A stretch of DNA of 64,000 nt from Cycas panzhihuaensis (lineage: Eukaryota; Cycadophyta), in contig CM041465.1 of assembly GCA_023213395.1 (NCBI GenBank), forward strand, positions 189,665,741 to 189,729,740, read 5' to 3'. Position 1 is the stretch's first letter; each line of letters opens with the position of its first letter. The translations under genes and the position numbers were made by a program. Below the pieces are notes generated by a model that saw only the letters and a list, made by a program, of their open reading frames with translations, did not search any database and had not been told where the DNA came from. Positions 52,875 to 64,000 of the stretch are shown piece by piece.

Positions 52875-55577
52875 TGGACGTGCGTCTACGGGATAGCTAC
52901 CTAACTAAATAGGTGTGGTAAGAGTGGATGATAATGTGATTGAGAAAGGGACCTATAAGTAGGGTAATTACCACGTAGGGTGCCCCGTACGCTGGAGCGC
53001 GAGTTCGGAACCTGCAATGGAATGTGGCTACCAAAGGGTGACCCTCCACCACTTCGAACAAAGGGTGAAGAGGCATAGGGTTAGCCTGGGTTGACCTAAG
53101 GGACAGATCCTCCTACCCTTGGGTGGCTGGAAGGGAAAGGGGAGCAGCCTCTAGGGGTTTCCCTAAAGCAATGGGAAACGAAGAAGAATAGGTAAGCGGC
53201 TGGCCTATAGACGGGGTTGCTTTGGTTATCCGGCGAAGCGGGGAACCAAATGAAAGCAAGAGGGATGATCCGAGAAGATGGATCAAAGTATGCCTAAGCA
53301 AACTAACCGGGCATACGAGTAATATCAGGGGGCAAGAAGCTCGCACGGTTAAGAAAGAGAGGAAAGGTGGAAAGGAGCGGTTCCTATGATCTTTTCCTAT
53401 GGGTAGCAGAGATGCATGCAATAAAACAAATAAAGCGTAAACCAAAAATAAAGTTAAGTTTCCCTTTTGATCTCCAATGAGTTAATTACTAAAAATTAAT
53501 TCAAAAGGAAAGAGTAGTAGGGGGAGTGAAGCGTGCACCTGGACCAGAGGCATGCGTAACGAAGGCCCTCCTGAGGGACACCAAACTACTCCACGAGGTG
53601 CGTCGGATGCGAAGCGTCGTGGCGGATTGGAAAGAGGGGCTCCCTTACCTCCCCTGGAAAAATACTAAAGTACAGTACCAAGGAAGAAAAGAACCAAATA
53701 CCAGCGACTAAGGAAGTATGAAAGTACAACATGCGTAAGAGCACTTCTTTGGTAGCGGGCGGAAAATACCTTTGCACTCTCAATCACTGCAAGCAATGGC
53801 AACCTCCCCCTTTCCGGAGAAAGGGCACTAACATGCAATGACGAGATCCTAACAATACATGTCTATGTGATACAAATATAAACTTAAACACATATATGTT
53901 AGCATCAACACAACGATGACAGTATGTAAAAGAAGGCAACCAAAGTGAAAGGAAAGTAACCGGTAAGCCTCGGAGTGGCCCACCTCCGACAAAGAAAATG
54001 CTAACCTCCCCCAAAAGCCACAAGGCAGCGAGGGCAAGGCTAAGAAAGATGGCTGAAAATAGTAGCAAGGGAGTTGCAAGGAGCCAAAGAAGACCTACGG
54101 TAAACCGGGGTTCTATGGAAAGCAAATTGGGCTGCCAGGAAAAGAGTTAGACAGGGACAAGCGGTCGGGACTTATGTAAGTTGCCCAGACCTAAGCCTAA
54201 GCCCTCAAACTAGCGTTGCAACGTGTGTGGCCAGTGATTTCAAGACTAAGAGAGGGCCAACAAACCCCCATTTGAGTGTCAAGGACAGCACGAGGCAAGA
54301 GGGAGGATTTGGGGGGCTTAAAGCCACTTAGGAGTGTGGAAGGTGATGCAAAATCCACCCAGCTCCTTCCCAAAACCTATGTCAACCCTCAATACCGCTA
54401 CCTTAAGCAACAAACGCAGGTAAGAGGCACTATAACAGAGGTAGAACAGCCTAATGTAAAGAGGAAAATAACCCTCACAAAGACAAGCAAGAAATAAGCA
54501 AGATAGGGCATCAATAACACAAGAGAAATAACTCAAATCAATAAATACCTAAGTGGAAGAGGAAAGGTGCTTGCCTCAGCCGAAGGCTGGCAAGGAGAGG
54601 CTGAGAGATCAGCCTAGAACTGTGGTGCAGCAGGTTTGGGGCCCTGCTAATGAAGTTGGAAGGAGAACACCTACACTTGGAATGCTTGAAGACTGCTCGA
54701 GGCAAGAATCTATTGAAATCTCTCCAAAGGGCCCTCTCCAAGGTGTGTGAGGGGCTAGGAAGATGTCCTAGCCACACCGAAGGAGAGCTGGGCACTGGAG
54801 GAGAGACGCAGGTCCTGTGGTAGCAGCAGGGTAGCAGAGAAGAGCAGAGCACAGTGTGGTTTCCTTGAGGAGCAATCCAAAAAGTGAGCCAAAAGTTCTC
54901 AAAAATTAGTCAAAAGTGACTTAAGTACCCAACCCGAACCCTAAAGCGAGTGATTAGGGCGCAGTTGAGGGCGAGTTAAGTCACAAGACACATGGCAGTT
55001 TCACAATAAATGCGAAATTACCACAGTGGATTTTAAGAAACAAGTGGGAACAGTCATACCGCCGCAAAATCTGCGGTACCACGGATATTCTGGCGGTACC
55101 GTAAAAATCTCGATGGTATCAACCCAGAGGCAAAAACAAGCCCGGCCAACTAGCCTAAGCTAGGGGAAGATGACAAAAAGAGCCAATAGGGGGCTAAGAC
55201 ACCCACCCGGGGGTAGACAAGCCAACAAACGGGTCCAAAGGAGCAAAAATAGAGCTTAAATAGTGTGGCAAGTGAACCAAACGATGATGGTTCATCACAC
55301 GGGCAGAGGTGGCGCAAACCGAGTGGATCTTGGAGCGAGGAGGGCAGATGTGGGAAGTGGGGTGGCCACCAGGGTGCCACACTCACTGAGAGTGTGCCCC
55401 TGCTATAGTCGTCATAAGCTGAAATAAGTGTAGACGAAGACAAAGTCGCCTACAAAGCCACACACATGCAGACATTCAAGCAAACACTCATTAAATGAAA
55501 GCGATGATAAGGCGAAAAATATACCTGTACTTACCTGAGTCGGTGATTCCGTATCCATTCCCGGAAGCCGGGAAACA
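52875..55577 (-). repeat. 5' LTR, copy D (2.70 kb)
   Basis: Boundaries are TGGACGTGCGTCTACGGG...GAAGCCGGGAAACA. On the minus strand GTACTTAAG at 54920-54927 is a TATA candidate, and CTGCGGTACCACGG / GGCGGTACCGT motifs near 55070-55110 lie upstream of it. ORFs inside are not conserved as proteins. Confidence 0.95.
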
Positions 55578-55582
55578 GACCC
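55578..55582. repeat. Right target-site duplication of copy D (GACCC)
   Basis: Identical to 38804-38808. Removing D and one copy of the site restores C's gag frame at the residues TMG / PTN. Confidence 0.93.
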
Positions 55583-56319
55583 ATAGTCCTACTAGGAAAC
55601 GCATGCACCATATTAGGGGATGGCACATTAGCTTGGCTAGGAAAGGGTATGCTAACCTTTAACTGAGGGAAAGACATACCACAAGAAGGTCCTGAAGAAC
55701 TAAGACCATGGCAAGGGATGGAAGGTACAACATTCGTCTCTAAGATAGGTGTAGGAAAGGAACGAGATGAATGCATAGGAATGAAAGGGTTACTGGAAGT
55801 AGGAGGGGTAGGTGCAGATGAAGAAGATGGCAAAGGAGTAGATAAAGAGGATGCTCCACCACGCAGAACACATTCAAACCACCTAGGACGCGATTGAAGG
55901 CGAGCCGCTCAAAAGCACTCGCTAATAGCTTCAACCATGTCAGCTGGAGGGGTATCTACGTGACCATAAGAGATGGGTGGGACCTCGAATGATGTAGACC
56001 TCTCATGGTGCTCCTCATAAGAATCACCATTAGAAGGGTGAATCTCAAGAGAAGATGGGTCTTCTACCACATGGGTAGAAGGATGGATATCGAAGGGGTG
56101 ATGTTGGTCGTCTGGGTAGAAAAGAGGATCATTACTCTCTTGGGTGGATCCTGGAATAGATGTTGGGAATTCATGAGTTCCCGATGCAAATGTGTGGTAG
56201 GCCCAATCAGAAGGGTATCCTTCCATGGTCGAATCAGAATCCGACGATGGAAGAGGACGATACCTGGGATCTTCTAACAATGGAGGTAAACCACATAAGT
56301 GACGAGAAAAACATCGCAT
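55583..56319 (-). pseudogene. Gag N-terminal half, copy C
   Basis: ATG at 56319: MRCFSRHLCGLPPLLEDP, MEGYPSDWAYHTFASG, Asp/His/Pro-rich sequence to 55909. After a frameshift come MPSSSSAPTPPTSSNPF, GMSFPQLKVSIPFPSQ and NMVHAFPSRTMG, ending exactly at copy D's insertion site. The C-terminal half resumes at 38803. Confidence 0.85.
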
Positions 56320-56467
56320 ACAAAGATAACTGACACTTTAGAAGAAGGAAAGGGTGATAAGGAGTGCACGTTGGGGGTTTCCCAACGAGGGAGATAAAGT
56401 GAGAGGAACCACAAGCAGGTAGTAATACCAACAAAAAAGGGATGAAGACTAGCTCCCTTACTGTCAA

Positions 56468-56486
56468 GTCCCCAGTATGGTTTCCA
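56468..56486 (-). other. Primer-binding site, copy C
   Basis: The minus strand TGGAAACCATACTGGGGAC is one base after the LTR. C-to-A and G-to-A changes distinguish it from E's PBS. Confidence 0.75.
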
Positions 56487-58605
56487 GTGGATGCGTGTCT
56501 ATGGGATAAACACTTAGCTACGTAGGGATAGCAAGGATGATCGATGATACTATCAGGTGCAGATAGGAACCTACAAGTAAGGCAAGTACCACGTAGGGCA
56601 CCCCATGCACCAGAGCGTGGGTTTGGGACCCGTGAATAGTACCCAACTACCTAAAGGTGGTTCCCCACTCCAACTAGGAAGAGGGGAGGCAGAAGAGTAG
56701 CTTGGATAGATCTTGGAGAAGAGTCGTTCCACCCTTGGATGGTTGGAAGGAAAGGGAGAGAATCCCTCAAAGGTTTCCCTATAGTGGAGGGAAACATGTA
56801 GAGGTAAAGTAGGCAAATAGCCTATGGTTAAGATCTTCTCGGTTGCTCAGCTAGGCAGAAGAAACCGAGGGAAAATGAAGGGAGTGGGAACGATCAATCG
56901 ATCAAAAGTTCCCCCCTTTAAAAGAACAATAAAGAGAAAAGAGGGTTCTAGGGCACACGTAAGTAAACTAAACCAAATATAACAAGCCAAGAGGGCAAGG
57001 GCGAAGTTTACAAGCTGAAGGGAAAGGTTGAAGGAAAGAGCTTCCTAAAACCCTTTCCTACGATAGGTGTAGTGTATAAGATATAACATACGGAATGTAA
57101 ACAAAAAAGAAAGTTAATTCCCTTTTCCTTTTATGTGGTCTAATAACTACCATGTAAAATCTTTCTAAAAGAAAGAAAGTGAAACGAAGCAAGAACACAT
57201 ACCCAGAATGAAGATGTGATCGAAGCGGAGACGCTCCCACAAGGTGTTCAAATCGCTCCATGAAGCACAAAAAAAGAGGGGTCACAATAGGGTGAAGCGT
57301 GGGGCTTCCTTACCTTCCCCGGAAAGGGGCACTAAAGTGCCAAAAGGAAAAGGAAAGTAATAGTAGAAAATGAGATGCTATAATAAAATACGAGTAAATG
57401 CACTCACCCGAGAGAGAGAAGGAAAGGGAGAAGTCTCTCGCGTCCTCCATGTACCTACAAGTAAGTGGAAATATTCCTTTCCAGAGAAAGGAGGCTAGCA
57501 ACACAAAATGGAGTTCCAATAACACATGTATACATATGGCAAAAATAAATCTTTATACATATATGTTAGTGCTCATGAATCAAAAGGTTGTAGCAATAAA
57601 TTATGGTAAAAAGAACTACTCAAATAAATGGTAAGTAGATAGGTAAGCCTCAGAGTGGCCCACCTCCCGCAAAGAGTAACCCTATCCTCCCTTAAGAAGC
57701 CACAAGGCAGTGAGGGTATGGTTGTATAGCTAGCTAGAAACTGGGGTAACAACAGTGCAAAGGAGCCCAAGGAAATCCTCAGTGAGCCGGAGTACTATGG
57801 GAAGCAAACCGTGCTGCCGAGAGAAGGGGCGAACTAGGAAAAGTATCTAGGGCTTATGCATTGCCTAGATGAGGGAAATGAGCTTGCAAATCAGTGTTGC
57901 AATAGGTGCAAACACTGATTTCAGCAGCTAGAAATAGTCCTCTAATCCCTTGCCCACTCCAGGAATAGCACAGGGGAAAAGAGGAGGGTTTAGAGGGCAG
58001 AAGCCTCTTAGGGAGTGCCAAGTTGGTACGGGATCCACCCAACTCTATCCCAAACCCTATGGAGCCCTCTTTGGCCACTGTCCTAGGCATGAAACACAGG
58101 AAAAGAGGCCTAAACAGTAGAGAAAAAAGTCCAAGGGAAAGGCAATAAACAACCCTTGAAACAAGATAAGACAAACTAGTGACAAACATACAAAACTAGG
58201 CATAAACTAAACAAAGGAAAGACTTTAAACTAATAAATACCCTTAGAGAAAGTGGGAGGCATTTGCCTTTGTAAAAGCTTGCTGAGAAGAGGCTGGAAAA
58301 TCTAAGAAAAGGCTATAGTACAGCAGGTATGGAGCCCCTGCTAAGATGGCTGGAGGAAATCCTGCTTTTGAGACCACTTGGTGACTGCTTGGGCAAGGAG
58401 ACCCTGAAAACTCCTCGAGGAGGCCCTTTCCAAGGTGTGCAATGAGATGTGAAGATGTCACAGCGAAGCCTAAGGAGAGCTAGGCACTGAAGAGTAGTTG
58501 CAGTCACAAATCTGTGAATCGATAAAGAGAGCAGATGGCTGGGTGTTTTTCCTTTGTAATCCTTCCAAAGAGAGCCAAAAGATCCTAAAAATGAGTTGAG
58601 ATGGG

Positions 58606-58613
58606 CTTAAATA
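58606..58613 (-). promoter_or_regulatory. Candidate LTR TATA box, copy C
   Basis: The minus strand reads GCTAAGTATTTAAGCCC about 640 bp into the LTR, downstream of the GGTACC motif cluster. A and D have GTACTTAAG in the same place (10282, 54920). The position suits the element's own promoter; no transcript data are available. Confidence 0.45.
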
Positions 58614-58744
58614 CTTAGCCCCAACCCTAATTGAGTGATTAGGGCTCGACTAGCGCTGAGGTGGGATAGAAGACACATGGCAATTCTGCAATAAATGTGA
58701 GAATTACCACGATGATTTTAAAAAATAAAATATAACAGTCGCAC

Positions 58745-58795
58745 TGTGGGAAACTTCGCGGTACCGCAGTAAACTTCGTGGTACCGTGAAATTTG
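58745..58795. repeat. Tandem GGTACC palindrome cluster in the LTR, copy C
   Basis: Consecutive units AAACTTCGCGGTACCGCAGT and AAACTTCGTGGTACCGTG contain the perfect palindrome GCGGTACCGC (58758-58767). Related clusters lie at 30346-30395, about 55060-55110 and 17947-18012. Confidence 0.7.
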
Positions 58796-59250
58796 TCGTG
58801 GTGTGGGACCAAAAGACTAAACTGGCCTAAATAGCCAGCCAGGGCTGTGGACCAATGTACTAGGAGGCTGGCAGGAGGGCGGGCCCACCTACCCAGAGGC
58901 AAATAACAGACCTAGAGCCACAAGAAAGGCCATCATGGGACTCAAGGATGCAACAAGGAGGCCAAATCGCAATGAATCGTCATACGAGTGAACATCACAT
59001 AAATCAAGCAAGTCTTAAGGGGAGTAGGGCAGATTGCAGGAAGTGACACGGCCACCGGGGTGTCACACTCGCTAGGAGTATGCCCCTACTATAGTCATCA
59101 TAGGCTAAATAGGTGTAGATGGTGCAAGCCATCTATGAAAAACATAGCATGCAAGCAAATACTCCTCACAAGAGCAAAAATAAGGTGAGAAACATACCTG
59201 CACTTACCTGAGTTGACCTCTTTGTATCCATTCTTGGAAGCTGGGAAACA

Positions 59251-59255
59251 ACAGT
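59251..59255. repeat. Right target-site duplication of copy C (ACAGT)
   Basis: Pairs with GTAGT at 28103-28107; both differences are transitions. Confidence 0.6.
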
Positions 59256-59650
59256 CATGGTAACCTAAGACCCAATATGACTACTTGGATCATTTGTGAT
59301 CCTTCTGGGCATAGTCTTATGCATTTTGGGATATACTTATATGAGGTAACGAATAATGAAGTAGAGTACACTATTGTTATAGAGGCACTTACTAACATGC
59401 TTTGCTTCTACCATGGACATATCATTTTGTTGTATGACTCTCAAATCATGGTATCACAGTTGACCTACGACTATTGAGTACTTTGCCACTGATTGAGGTC
59501 TCTTGCTTCGACCACCAGGTCACTTTTATCTTTCTTTTCTATGACAGATGTTTGGCATATCTTTCATGATCAAAATACTGAGGTGAATAGCCTCTTGCCT
59601 CATCCTCAAGCATTGCCTCCTTCTCCTGGATGACCCCTCCTAGGTAACCT
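59251..59650 (+). pseudogene. Second RNase H, copy F, main part (after insertion of C)
   Basis: The frame resumes in register: HGNLRPNMTTWIICDPSGHS, EVTNNEVEYTIVIEALTNML, LLYDSQIMVSQL, stop at 59477, then LRSLASTTRSLL and VWHIFHDQNTEVNSLLPH. The Glu (VEY) and third acidic residue (YDSQ) persist, but the last Asp is Asn (EVNSL). The sequence is strongly diverged from C and D, yet its order and spacing are the same. Confidence 0.8.
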
Positions 59651-60260
59651 AACAGGTTGGCTCTTTATGTAGACTTCTAGATCATCATCCATTCTTTATT
59701 GTGACTATTGCCATACCTATGAAAATAGGCCAGTGATAAGGCTAAACTATAGTAACCATAAGTTTGTTTCTTTACTAGATACTCATACCACCATCGGTAC
59801 AGCTTCAACATACTTTTTGTTATTGTATCTATAGATTTTTTGGATCGTGTTCATGTTATGACTAGATTACATAGGTATTACATTTATTTTAGATGCAAAG
59901 GAAATGGGCATCCCTTGTCCCCTTCTTACTTCTATAACCCTTCTATTTTCGTAGGGGTTCTGACCCCACATTATGTTTTAAGATTATGCAACCCCCCTAG
60001 GTGTCACCATGGGCAACCCTTAGGTCGCCTTCTCTTATCCTATGTATGTCTTGAGTCCAGGGCTCTATACCTCAATGACTAACTGAGCCATACCTCATCT
60101 TCTTCATCCCAAGCATATGCCTCACATTTACATGATCTATTGCAACATTTACCATTTACCTTGGTTATTGACATATGAGCTTCATACATCACTACTAACA
60201 AGATTGTGTTGATAGCATTTACCATCATTTGACACTTCTAAGTAATGAGGTTCTCCTGCC
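59651..60260 (+). other. 3' tail between aRNH and PPT, copy F
   Basis: About 600 bp, loosely homologous to 41498-41895. Open frames here are short and unrecognised; I see no gene. Confidence 0.5.
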
Positions 60261-60270
60261 AAGGGGGCAA
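60261..60270 (+). other. Polypurine tract, copy F
   Basis: AAGGGGGCAA lies directly before the LTR start, matching AAGGGAGCAG of copy C. Confidence 0.7.
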
Positions 60271-63200
60271 TATTTCCTAGCCATTGGGAATGGATTAGAC
60301 CACTGTCACATAGGTGCAATCAAGTATATATTTTTTCCATTTCACTCCATCATATTCTTACAATTATTTGGATATATGATGTGTGTATGATTACTTGAGT
60401 GTTTGATTGGGTTGCTTGATCATCTTACTTGTGCTTGATATCTGCCTATAATGACTAGGACTCTAGTCTAATGGCATAATAGCTCCTAGGTGATCTCCCT
60501 CCTAGCTATAGGTACTCTTGGGGTCTTTATAGCCTGACTTATGCACATCTTGATCTACTTTATTATACCTACCTCTTTTCCTCCTCACTATACATATCCC
60601 TTGATCTATCCTGAGCAGTTTATGGAGAGTTTTAGTAGGTAGGTGTCCCCTCATTGCTTCATCAACACTTGGTCACTCCTTGTGCCTCTTAAGGATCCAC
60701 TAACTAGCACCCTTTTTCATTTTGGCATGCCAATTGTCACCCCTCCCTTGAGGTTTTGACCCTATTGGGTGACTTTGTTATGTGTTTCTATAAGTTGTTG
60801 GCATGTAGAATGGTTGTAGGTTAGTGTACAGTCCTTTACGGAGCAGTCCCAGGCCCCTACTAGGGCATACTCCTCCTTTTCCACTTTTCCAACAGTTAAT
60901 TTTATCATTTTTATTTCTCTTACCATACTGGACATTTTTATCTGCCTCATGCTGATTGTTGCGCACTGCTAATATATTAGCAGTGTTATAAATAAGTTTG
61001 CAATGCAACTATTATGCAGTTTTCCATGGTCAGAAATGGCTATTTTTGGGTGTTCGTGCCCAGATGGCACACTCCCCTACCTCAAGGCTCACCTAGACTA
61101 AACCCTAATAGCCTTAAGGACTCACTAAAGGAACAAAACCCCCCAAAATTCAAATTCATTATGATCATTCTTACATTCCTCAAGAGAAAAAACTTGGTTT
61201 TATAGGAAAAACAACTCTTCCTTTTCTCCTCTTCCTTCTCCAACTTCCTGTTGGTCCTCTTATACTCAGATTTGTATGTCTCTCCTACATGAGAAAGTAA
61301 ACGACAACTAAGAGCAATCTAACTCAAGTAAGGAAGGCATTCCACCAAAGGAACGACCAAGGATTTCCTTTCTCTCTTCAGCAAATAAGGGTTTCAGCCT
61401 TCCAACCCTACTCTACACTTTGGGCTACCACTTTACATGGTAAACTTATTTTCTTCAACCATTTCTTTGTAGAAATTTCATCTTTTATGGCTTATCCTTT
61501 GTTATTTTAGCCATAAGATCATAGATTTATGCTTGTGTTTCAAGACATATTTTGCTTGTCACAAGGAGGCAATACCTGTTTGTATGATTGTTCTCCTCTT
61601 CTATTTCTAAATCCTTTAGATTTTGGAAAGCAAGGAGGCTAAAATAAGCTAGGAGAGTTTGTGAAGAGGCTCATGGGCTGGAGTTTTGAATCCTAAAGTT
61701 ACCTCTCACTTGGGCAACCCCCCTCTCAATGCTTTGAGGCACATCTCCTTGCACTCCATCACTAGATTTAGGGTTTGGTTTGGAGCGAGGCCCATACATG
61801 TGAGATATTCACTTCATTTTTGCTTCTAAACCCTAGCCAAATAAGCTACTCATAGTTTGGGAGGGTCATTCACCATTCATAGGAGCTTTCTATCCTGAGG
61901 TGATGCCTATTTCTTTTCTTCTGCTTACATGAGATGATTATTGCATACATACACTCACTAAAATTATTGAATAAGGAATATATAATCTTGCATTTATTTC
62001 TTTTTGCTCACACACCTACACACTAACATTGCATACTAAGATCACATATATATGCATACATTTCACTTATGGGGAGGTCTTGCTCTTTTGTATTATAGGT
62101 TGGAGACCATTTCGCAAACAAAGCAACAAATCACAAAATAGTAATATTTTATTTATGTTATTCTTGTTTCTACTTTCTTTCCAATTCCATTGTTCTTGTC
62201 TTATGTATTGTTTGGGGACGGTAAGTAAGCCCCATTTGGATGACAAGGGGAAGTTTAGGGAGCCCCCTCCTCTACCTTCAACAACTTTTGTGGTAAGGAA
62301 TGACAACAAAAATGAAAATAACTTATGGAAATGATTTGTAAAGAGAGGCAACGAAGGAGCGCATGATTGTGGCACCAACCACCACATCCAGGTGCACACC
62401 TTCATACACACCCCTCTCTTATCCTTTCATGCTCCTCCCTTATCCCCTTTACTTAGTTTACAAAGAAAAAAAAAAGGAAGAGAAAGTTCAAAGTGTTTGT
62501 TTCCTTGGAATTATTTTCCTTTTTGCCGCATTGTTTAAGGGAAAGGAAATGGAATTGCATCATCATATTGCATGCATATAGGAAATGCTCATCACTTTTC
62601 GTTTCCCTTAGTAAGCCCAATCCTCCACCTATTAAAGGGCAATCAACCCACACAAGGCATCACCTTGCATCCCATTATTTTCTCTTCCTCCCTCATTATT
62701 CTTAGCTTGCATTACATTCATTTAAAAGAAAAAAAGAAGGCCAGGAACATTGATAGGAAAGGTTGTATATTTACTTTGCATGTCTGTTGTTGATATTGGT
62801 TGTCACTTGTTTGTTTCTTTTGATAAAACTTGCATTGTGTCAAGGAGGAATGTCATCTTATTTATGATGAAATGCTCCTTTTGAAACCATAAGAGTTTTA
62901 AAACTTGGAAATCTCTTAGGTCTTCTTGGTAACTTGAGAAGACTTCATAAATGGAATATTGAAGAATATCTGCAATTACCTTCCACTTCCCTTTGGGTTA
63001 TAACCTCACCCTAACTTCTCTCTTCCTTATCATTAAATAATAGTTTGCAACTTCATTACCCCTTGGTTGGTGGCAATATTCTCTCACCTTTGAGGTTTTA
63101 ACATCCTAAACCTCACCTCTCTCTAAACAAACTCCTAGACTTTGAGGAGGTCAATCAGAATTACCTTTCATTTTTGTCACCTCTCTTGTTCCTCTCTTGC

Positions 63201-63485
63201 TTACTTCCTTTCCTAAAAGGAGGTTAGCCCATCTTCTCTCTCCTTGAGAATAGGAGAGATCCCCCCTTATGCTATTTAGCTACCCGAGGATGCCTCTTTA
63301 CCGAAATCAAACCTAGGGAGGTACTTAGAAAGAAGGGAAAGTTATAACACTATTTGCAGGTCTGTGAACCTGTGTTATGACATGTAGATGCCCTTTTAAG
63401 GTAATCTATTCCTCCTTTTGAGGCCCTTAGACCCCTGTTGTAGTTATAGTATCAGCCTAAAAACTCTTATCCATAGTGACCCCCA
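60271..63485 (+). repeat. 3' LTR, copy F (about 3.2 kb, highly diverged)
   Basis: It starts TATTTCCTAGCCATTGGGAA, homologous to the TGTTTCCCAGCT-ACTGGGAA start of the other LTRs with the TG mutated to TA. Internal landmarks persist: GCCTATAATGACTA near 60445 (GCCTATGACGACT elsewhere), a relic of the GGTACC cluster near 60965-61015, and GGACGGTAAGTAAGCCCC near 62215. The end at TTATCCATAGTGACCCCCA (63485) is inferred from weak similarity to TTATCCCGTAGAC...CCA and could be off. No gene is visible. Confidence 0.65.
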
Positions 63486-64000
63486 GAGGTATGCTTTCAA
63501 CACCAAAGGCTAAACCATAGCCAAACACAAGCCAAAAGGGATGACAATCCACTTGGAATTTAGACTATTGTGAAAGAATAGGAAGAGAGAACTACTCTGA
63601 TAATGAGGAGATGCCCATGATTCACCTTAGCCTATCTCTTTGAAACCCCATAAAAGGGCTAATCTTTTAACCAAGATTCCAAGCTAAAAACAAGTACATG
63701 ATCACCACAAAAACCAATAGAAAGAGAGAGCAAATTCTGAGTAAAAGCCTTATTAATCGATAAAAGTATCAATCATTAGTAGATGATAGCATATATATAC
63801 ATCACACCATCATTCATCATACATCATTAACAAAATTAATACATTTATTCATCAAATCATGGCCTAACACATCATAAAATAAGTCCATCATCTATTTTTC
63901 TTTATGAAACCTTGCAAGAAATATATCAAAAGTATAAAAATAAATGAGGAGCTAGGTTTTGATGAAACAAATCCTAAGTGATCTAGGTTGTAATAGAAGG
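63486..64000. other. AT-rich right flank, no feature seen
   Basis: No similarity to any part of the element family and no supported reading frame. It may be host DNA or the older repeat into which F inserted. Confidence 0.4.

Larger units (their letters stand above)
38809..55577 (-). mobile_element. Copy D: near-complete 16.8-kb Tat-like Ty3/gypsy element
   Basis: This is the structural reference of the window: both LTRs, PBS, gag, protease, RT, RNase H, integrase, antisense PMD gene with promoter and intron, aRNH, and a perfect 5-bp target duplication. The order on the minus strand is 5' LTR 55577-52875, gag from 52701, integrase stop at 46071, aRNH 42318-41896, 3' LTR 41497-38809. The LTRs differ at about 20 of the first 245 positions by eye, nearly all transitions. 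It is coding-dead (frameshifts in gag, stops in RT and RNase H) and lacks a recognisable PPT. Confidence 0.95.
28108..59250 (-). mobile_element. Copy C: Ty3/gypsy element (minus strand), split by copy D, RT deleted
   Basis: LTRs are at 28108-30850 (3') and 56488-59250 (5'). Along the minus strand: PBS 56486, gag N-terminal half (56319-55583), [copy D], gag C-terminal half, protease, a deletion joining the pre-RT linker to the integrase tail at about 35805, integrase C-terminus, antisense PMD gene (plus), aRNH, PPT. The LTR pair differs by roughly a tenth in the first 200 bases (by eye), mostly transitions. C could not have moved itself after the deletion. Confidence 0.9.
56488..59250 (-). repeat. 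5' LTR, copy C (2.76 kb)
   Basis: Boundaries are TGGATGCGTGTCTATGGG...AGCTGGGAAACA, homologous to 28108-30850. No gene inside; its ORFs mirror those in the 3' LTR only because the DNA is duplicated. Confidence 0.93.
24606..63485 (+). mobile_element. Copy F: old 3' half of a Ty3/gypsy element (plus strand), split by copy C
   Basis: F comprises an integrase remnant (24690-25230), antisense PMD gene (25340-26847, minus), decayed leader region, aRNH (28075-28107 and 59251-59650), PPT (60261-60270) and 3' LTR (60271 to about 63485). It is far more diverged and AT-rich than the other copies. Copy C sits inside the aRNH; F's frame on both sides of C matches the D protein without loss. Its 5' half is missing at the junction with E. 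Confidence 0.8.

Noticed and set aside
8387-59250. Repeated 2.5-2.8 kb blocks as satellite DNA
   Set aside because: Each has TG/CA termini, a neighbouring PBS or PPT and target duplications, so they are LTRs.
17452-60271. E and F as one intact element with LTRs 17452-20018 and 60271-63485
   Set aside because: The LTRs are too different, and divergence changes abruptly at 24605. F's 3' half is far older than E's 5' half.
61000-64000. Host coding gene at the right end
   Set aside because: ORFs are short and AT-rich with no recognisable domains. Most of the stretch is the decayed LTR of F.

Overview
This window is plant nuclear repeat DNA. I see no host gene in it. Almost all of it is one family of large Ty3/gypsy LTR retrotransposons with features of the Tat lineage: LTRs of about 2.5-3.2 kb, a TGGCGACC-type primer-binding site, a C-x2-H-x4-H-x4-C Gag knuckle, an antisense extra gene and a second RNase H. 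Six copies, called A-F here, are stacked inside one another. Every protein frame carries stops or frameshifts, mostly from C-to-T and G-to-A changes, as expected of old methylated plant repeats. The species cannot be named from the sequence.

Layout. B (+, from 10928) was hit by A (-, 1-10927, inserted in B's gag) and by E (+, LTR from 17452, inserted in B's antisense gene). E stops abruptly inside its RT at about 24605, where an older copy F (+) begins: integrase tail, antisense gene, RNase H, then a 3' LTR to about 63485. C (-, 28108-59250) is inserted in F's RNase H gene, and D (-, 38809-55577) is inserted in C's gag. D is bounded by a perfect 5-bp duplication (GACCC). C is bounded by a decayed one (GTAGT/ACAGT). 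In both cases the interrupted reading frame resumes across the insertion. The last 515 bp look like unrelated AT-rich flank.

Gene order in a complete copy, read along the element's own strand: LTR, PBS, gag, protease, RT (with FMDD in place of YxDD), RNase H, integrase; then, on the opposite strand, a two-exon gene for a plant-mobile-domain (PMD) protein with a coiled-coil tail; then, back on the element strand, a separate ORF for a second, plant/archaeal-type RNase H (aRNH); then PPT and LTR. The PMD gene converges on integrase and diverges from aRNH. The stretch between PMD and aRNH holds a TATA-containing block that is nearly identical in copies C and D.

The candidate undescribed system is this 3' module. 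In D and F, which are strongly diverged, the PMD gene keeps a phase-1 GT-AG intron (111 and 127 bp) at the same codon, with the frame preserved across it. The aRNH, normally placed between RNase H and integrase in Tat elements, stands alone beyond the antisense gene in C, D and F with a conserved ATG. A spliced antisense host-like gene with its own promoter, back to back with a displaced RNase H, may act in silencing evasion or replication control. That function is inference.
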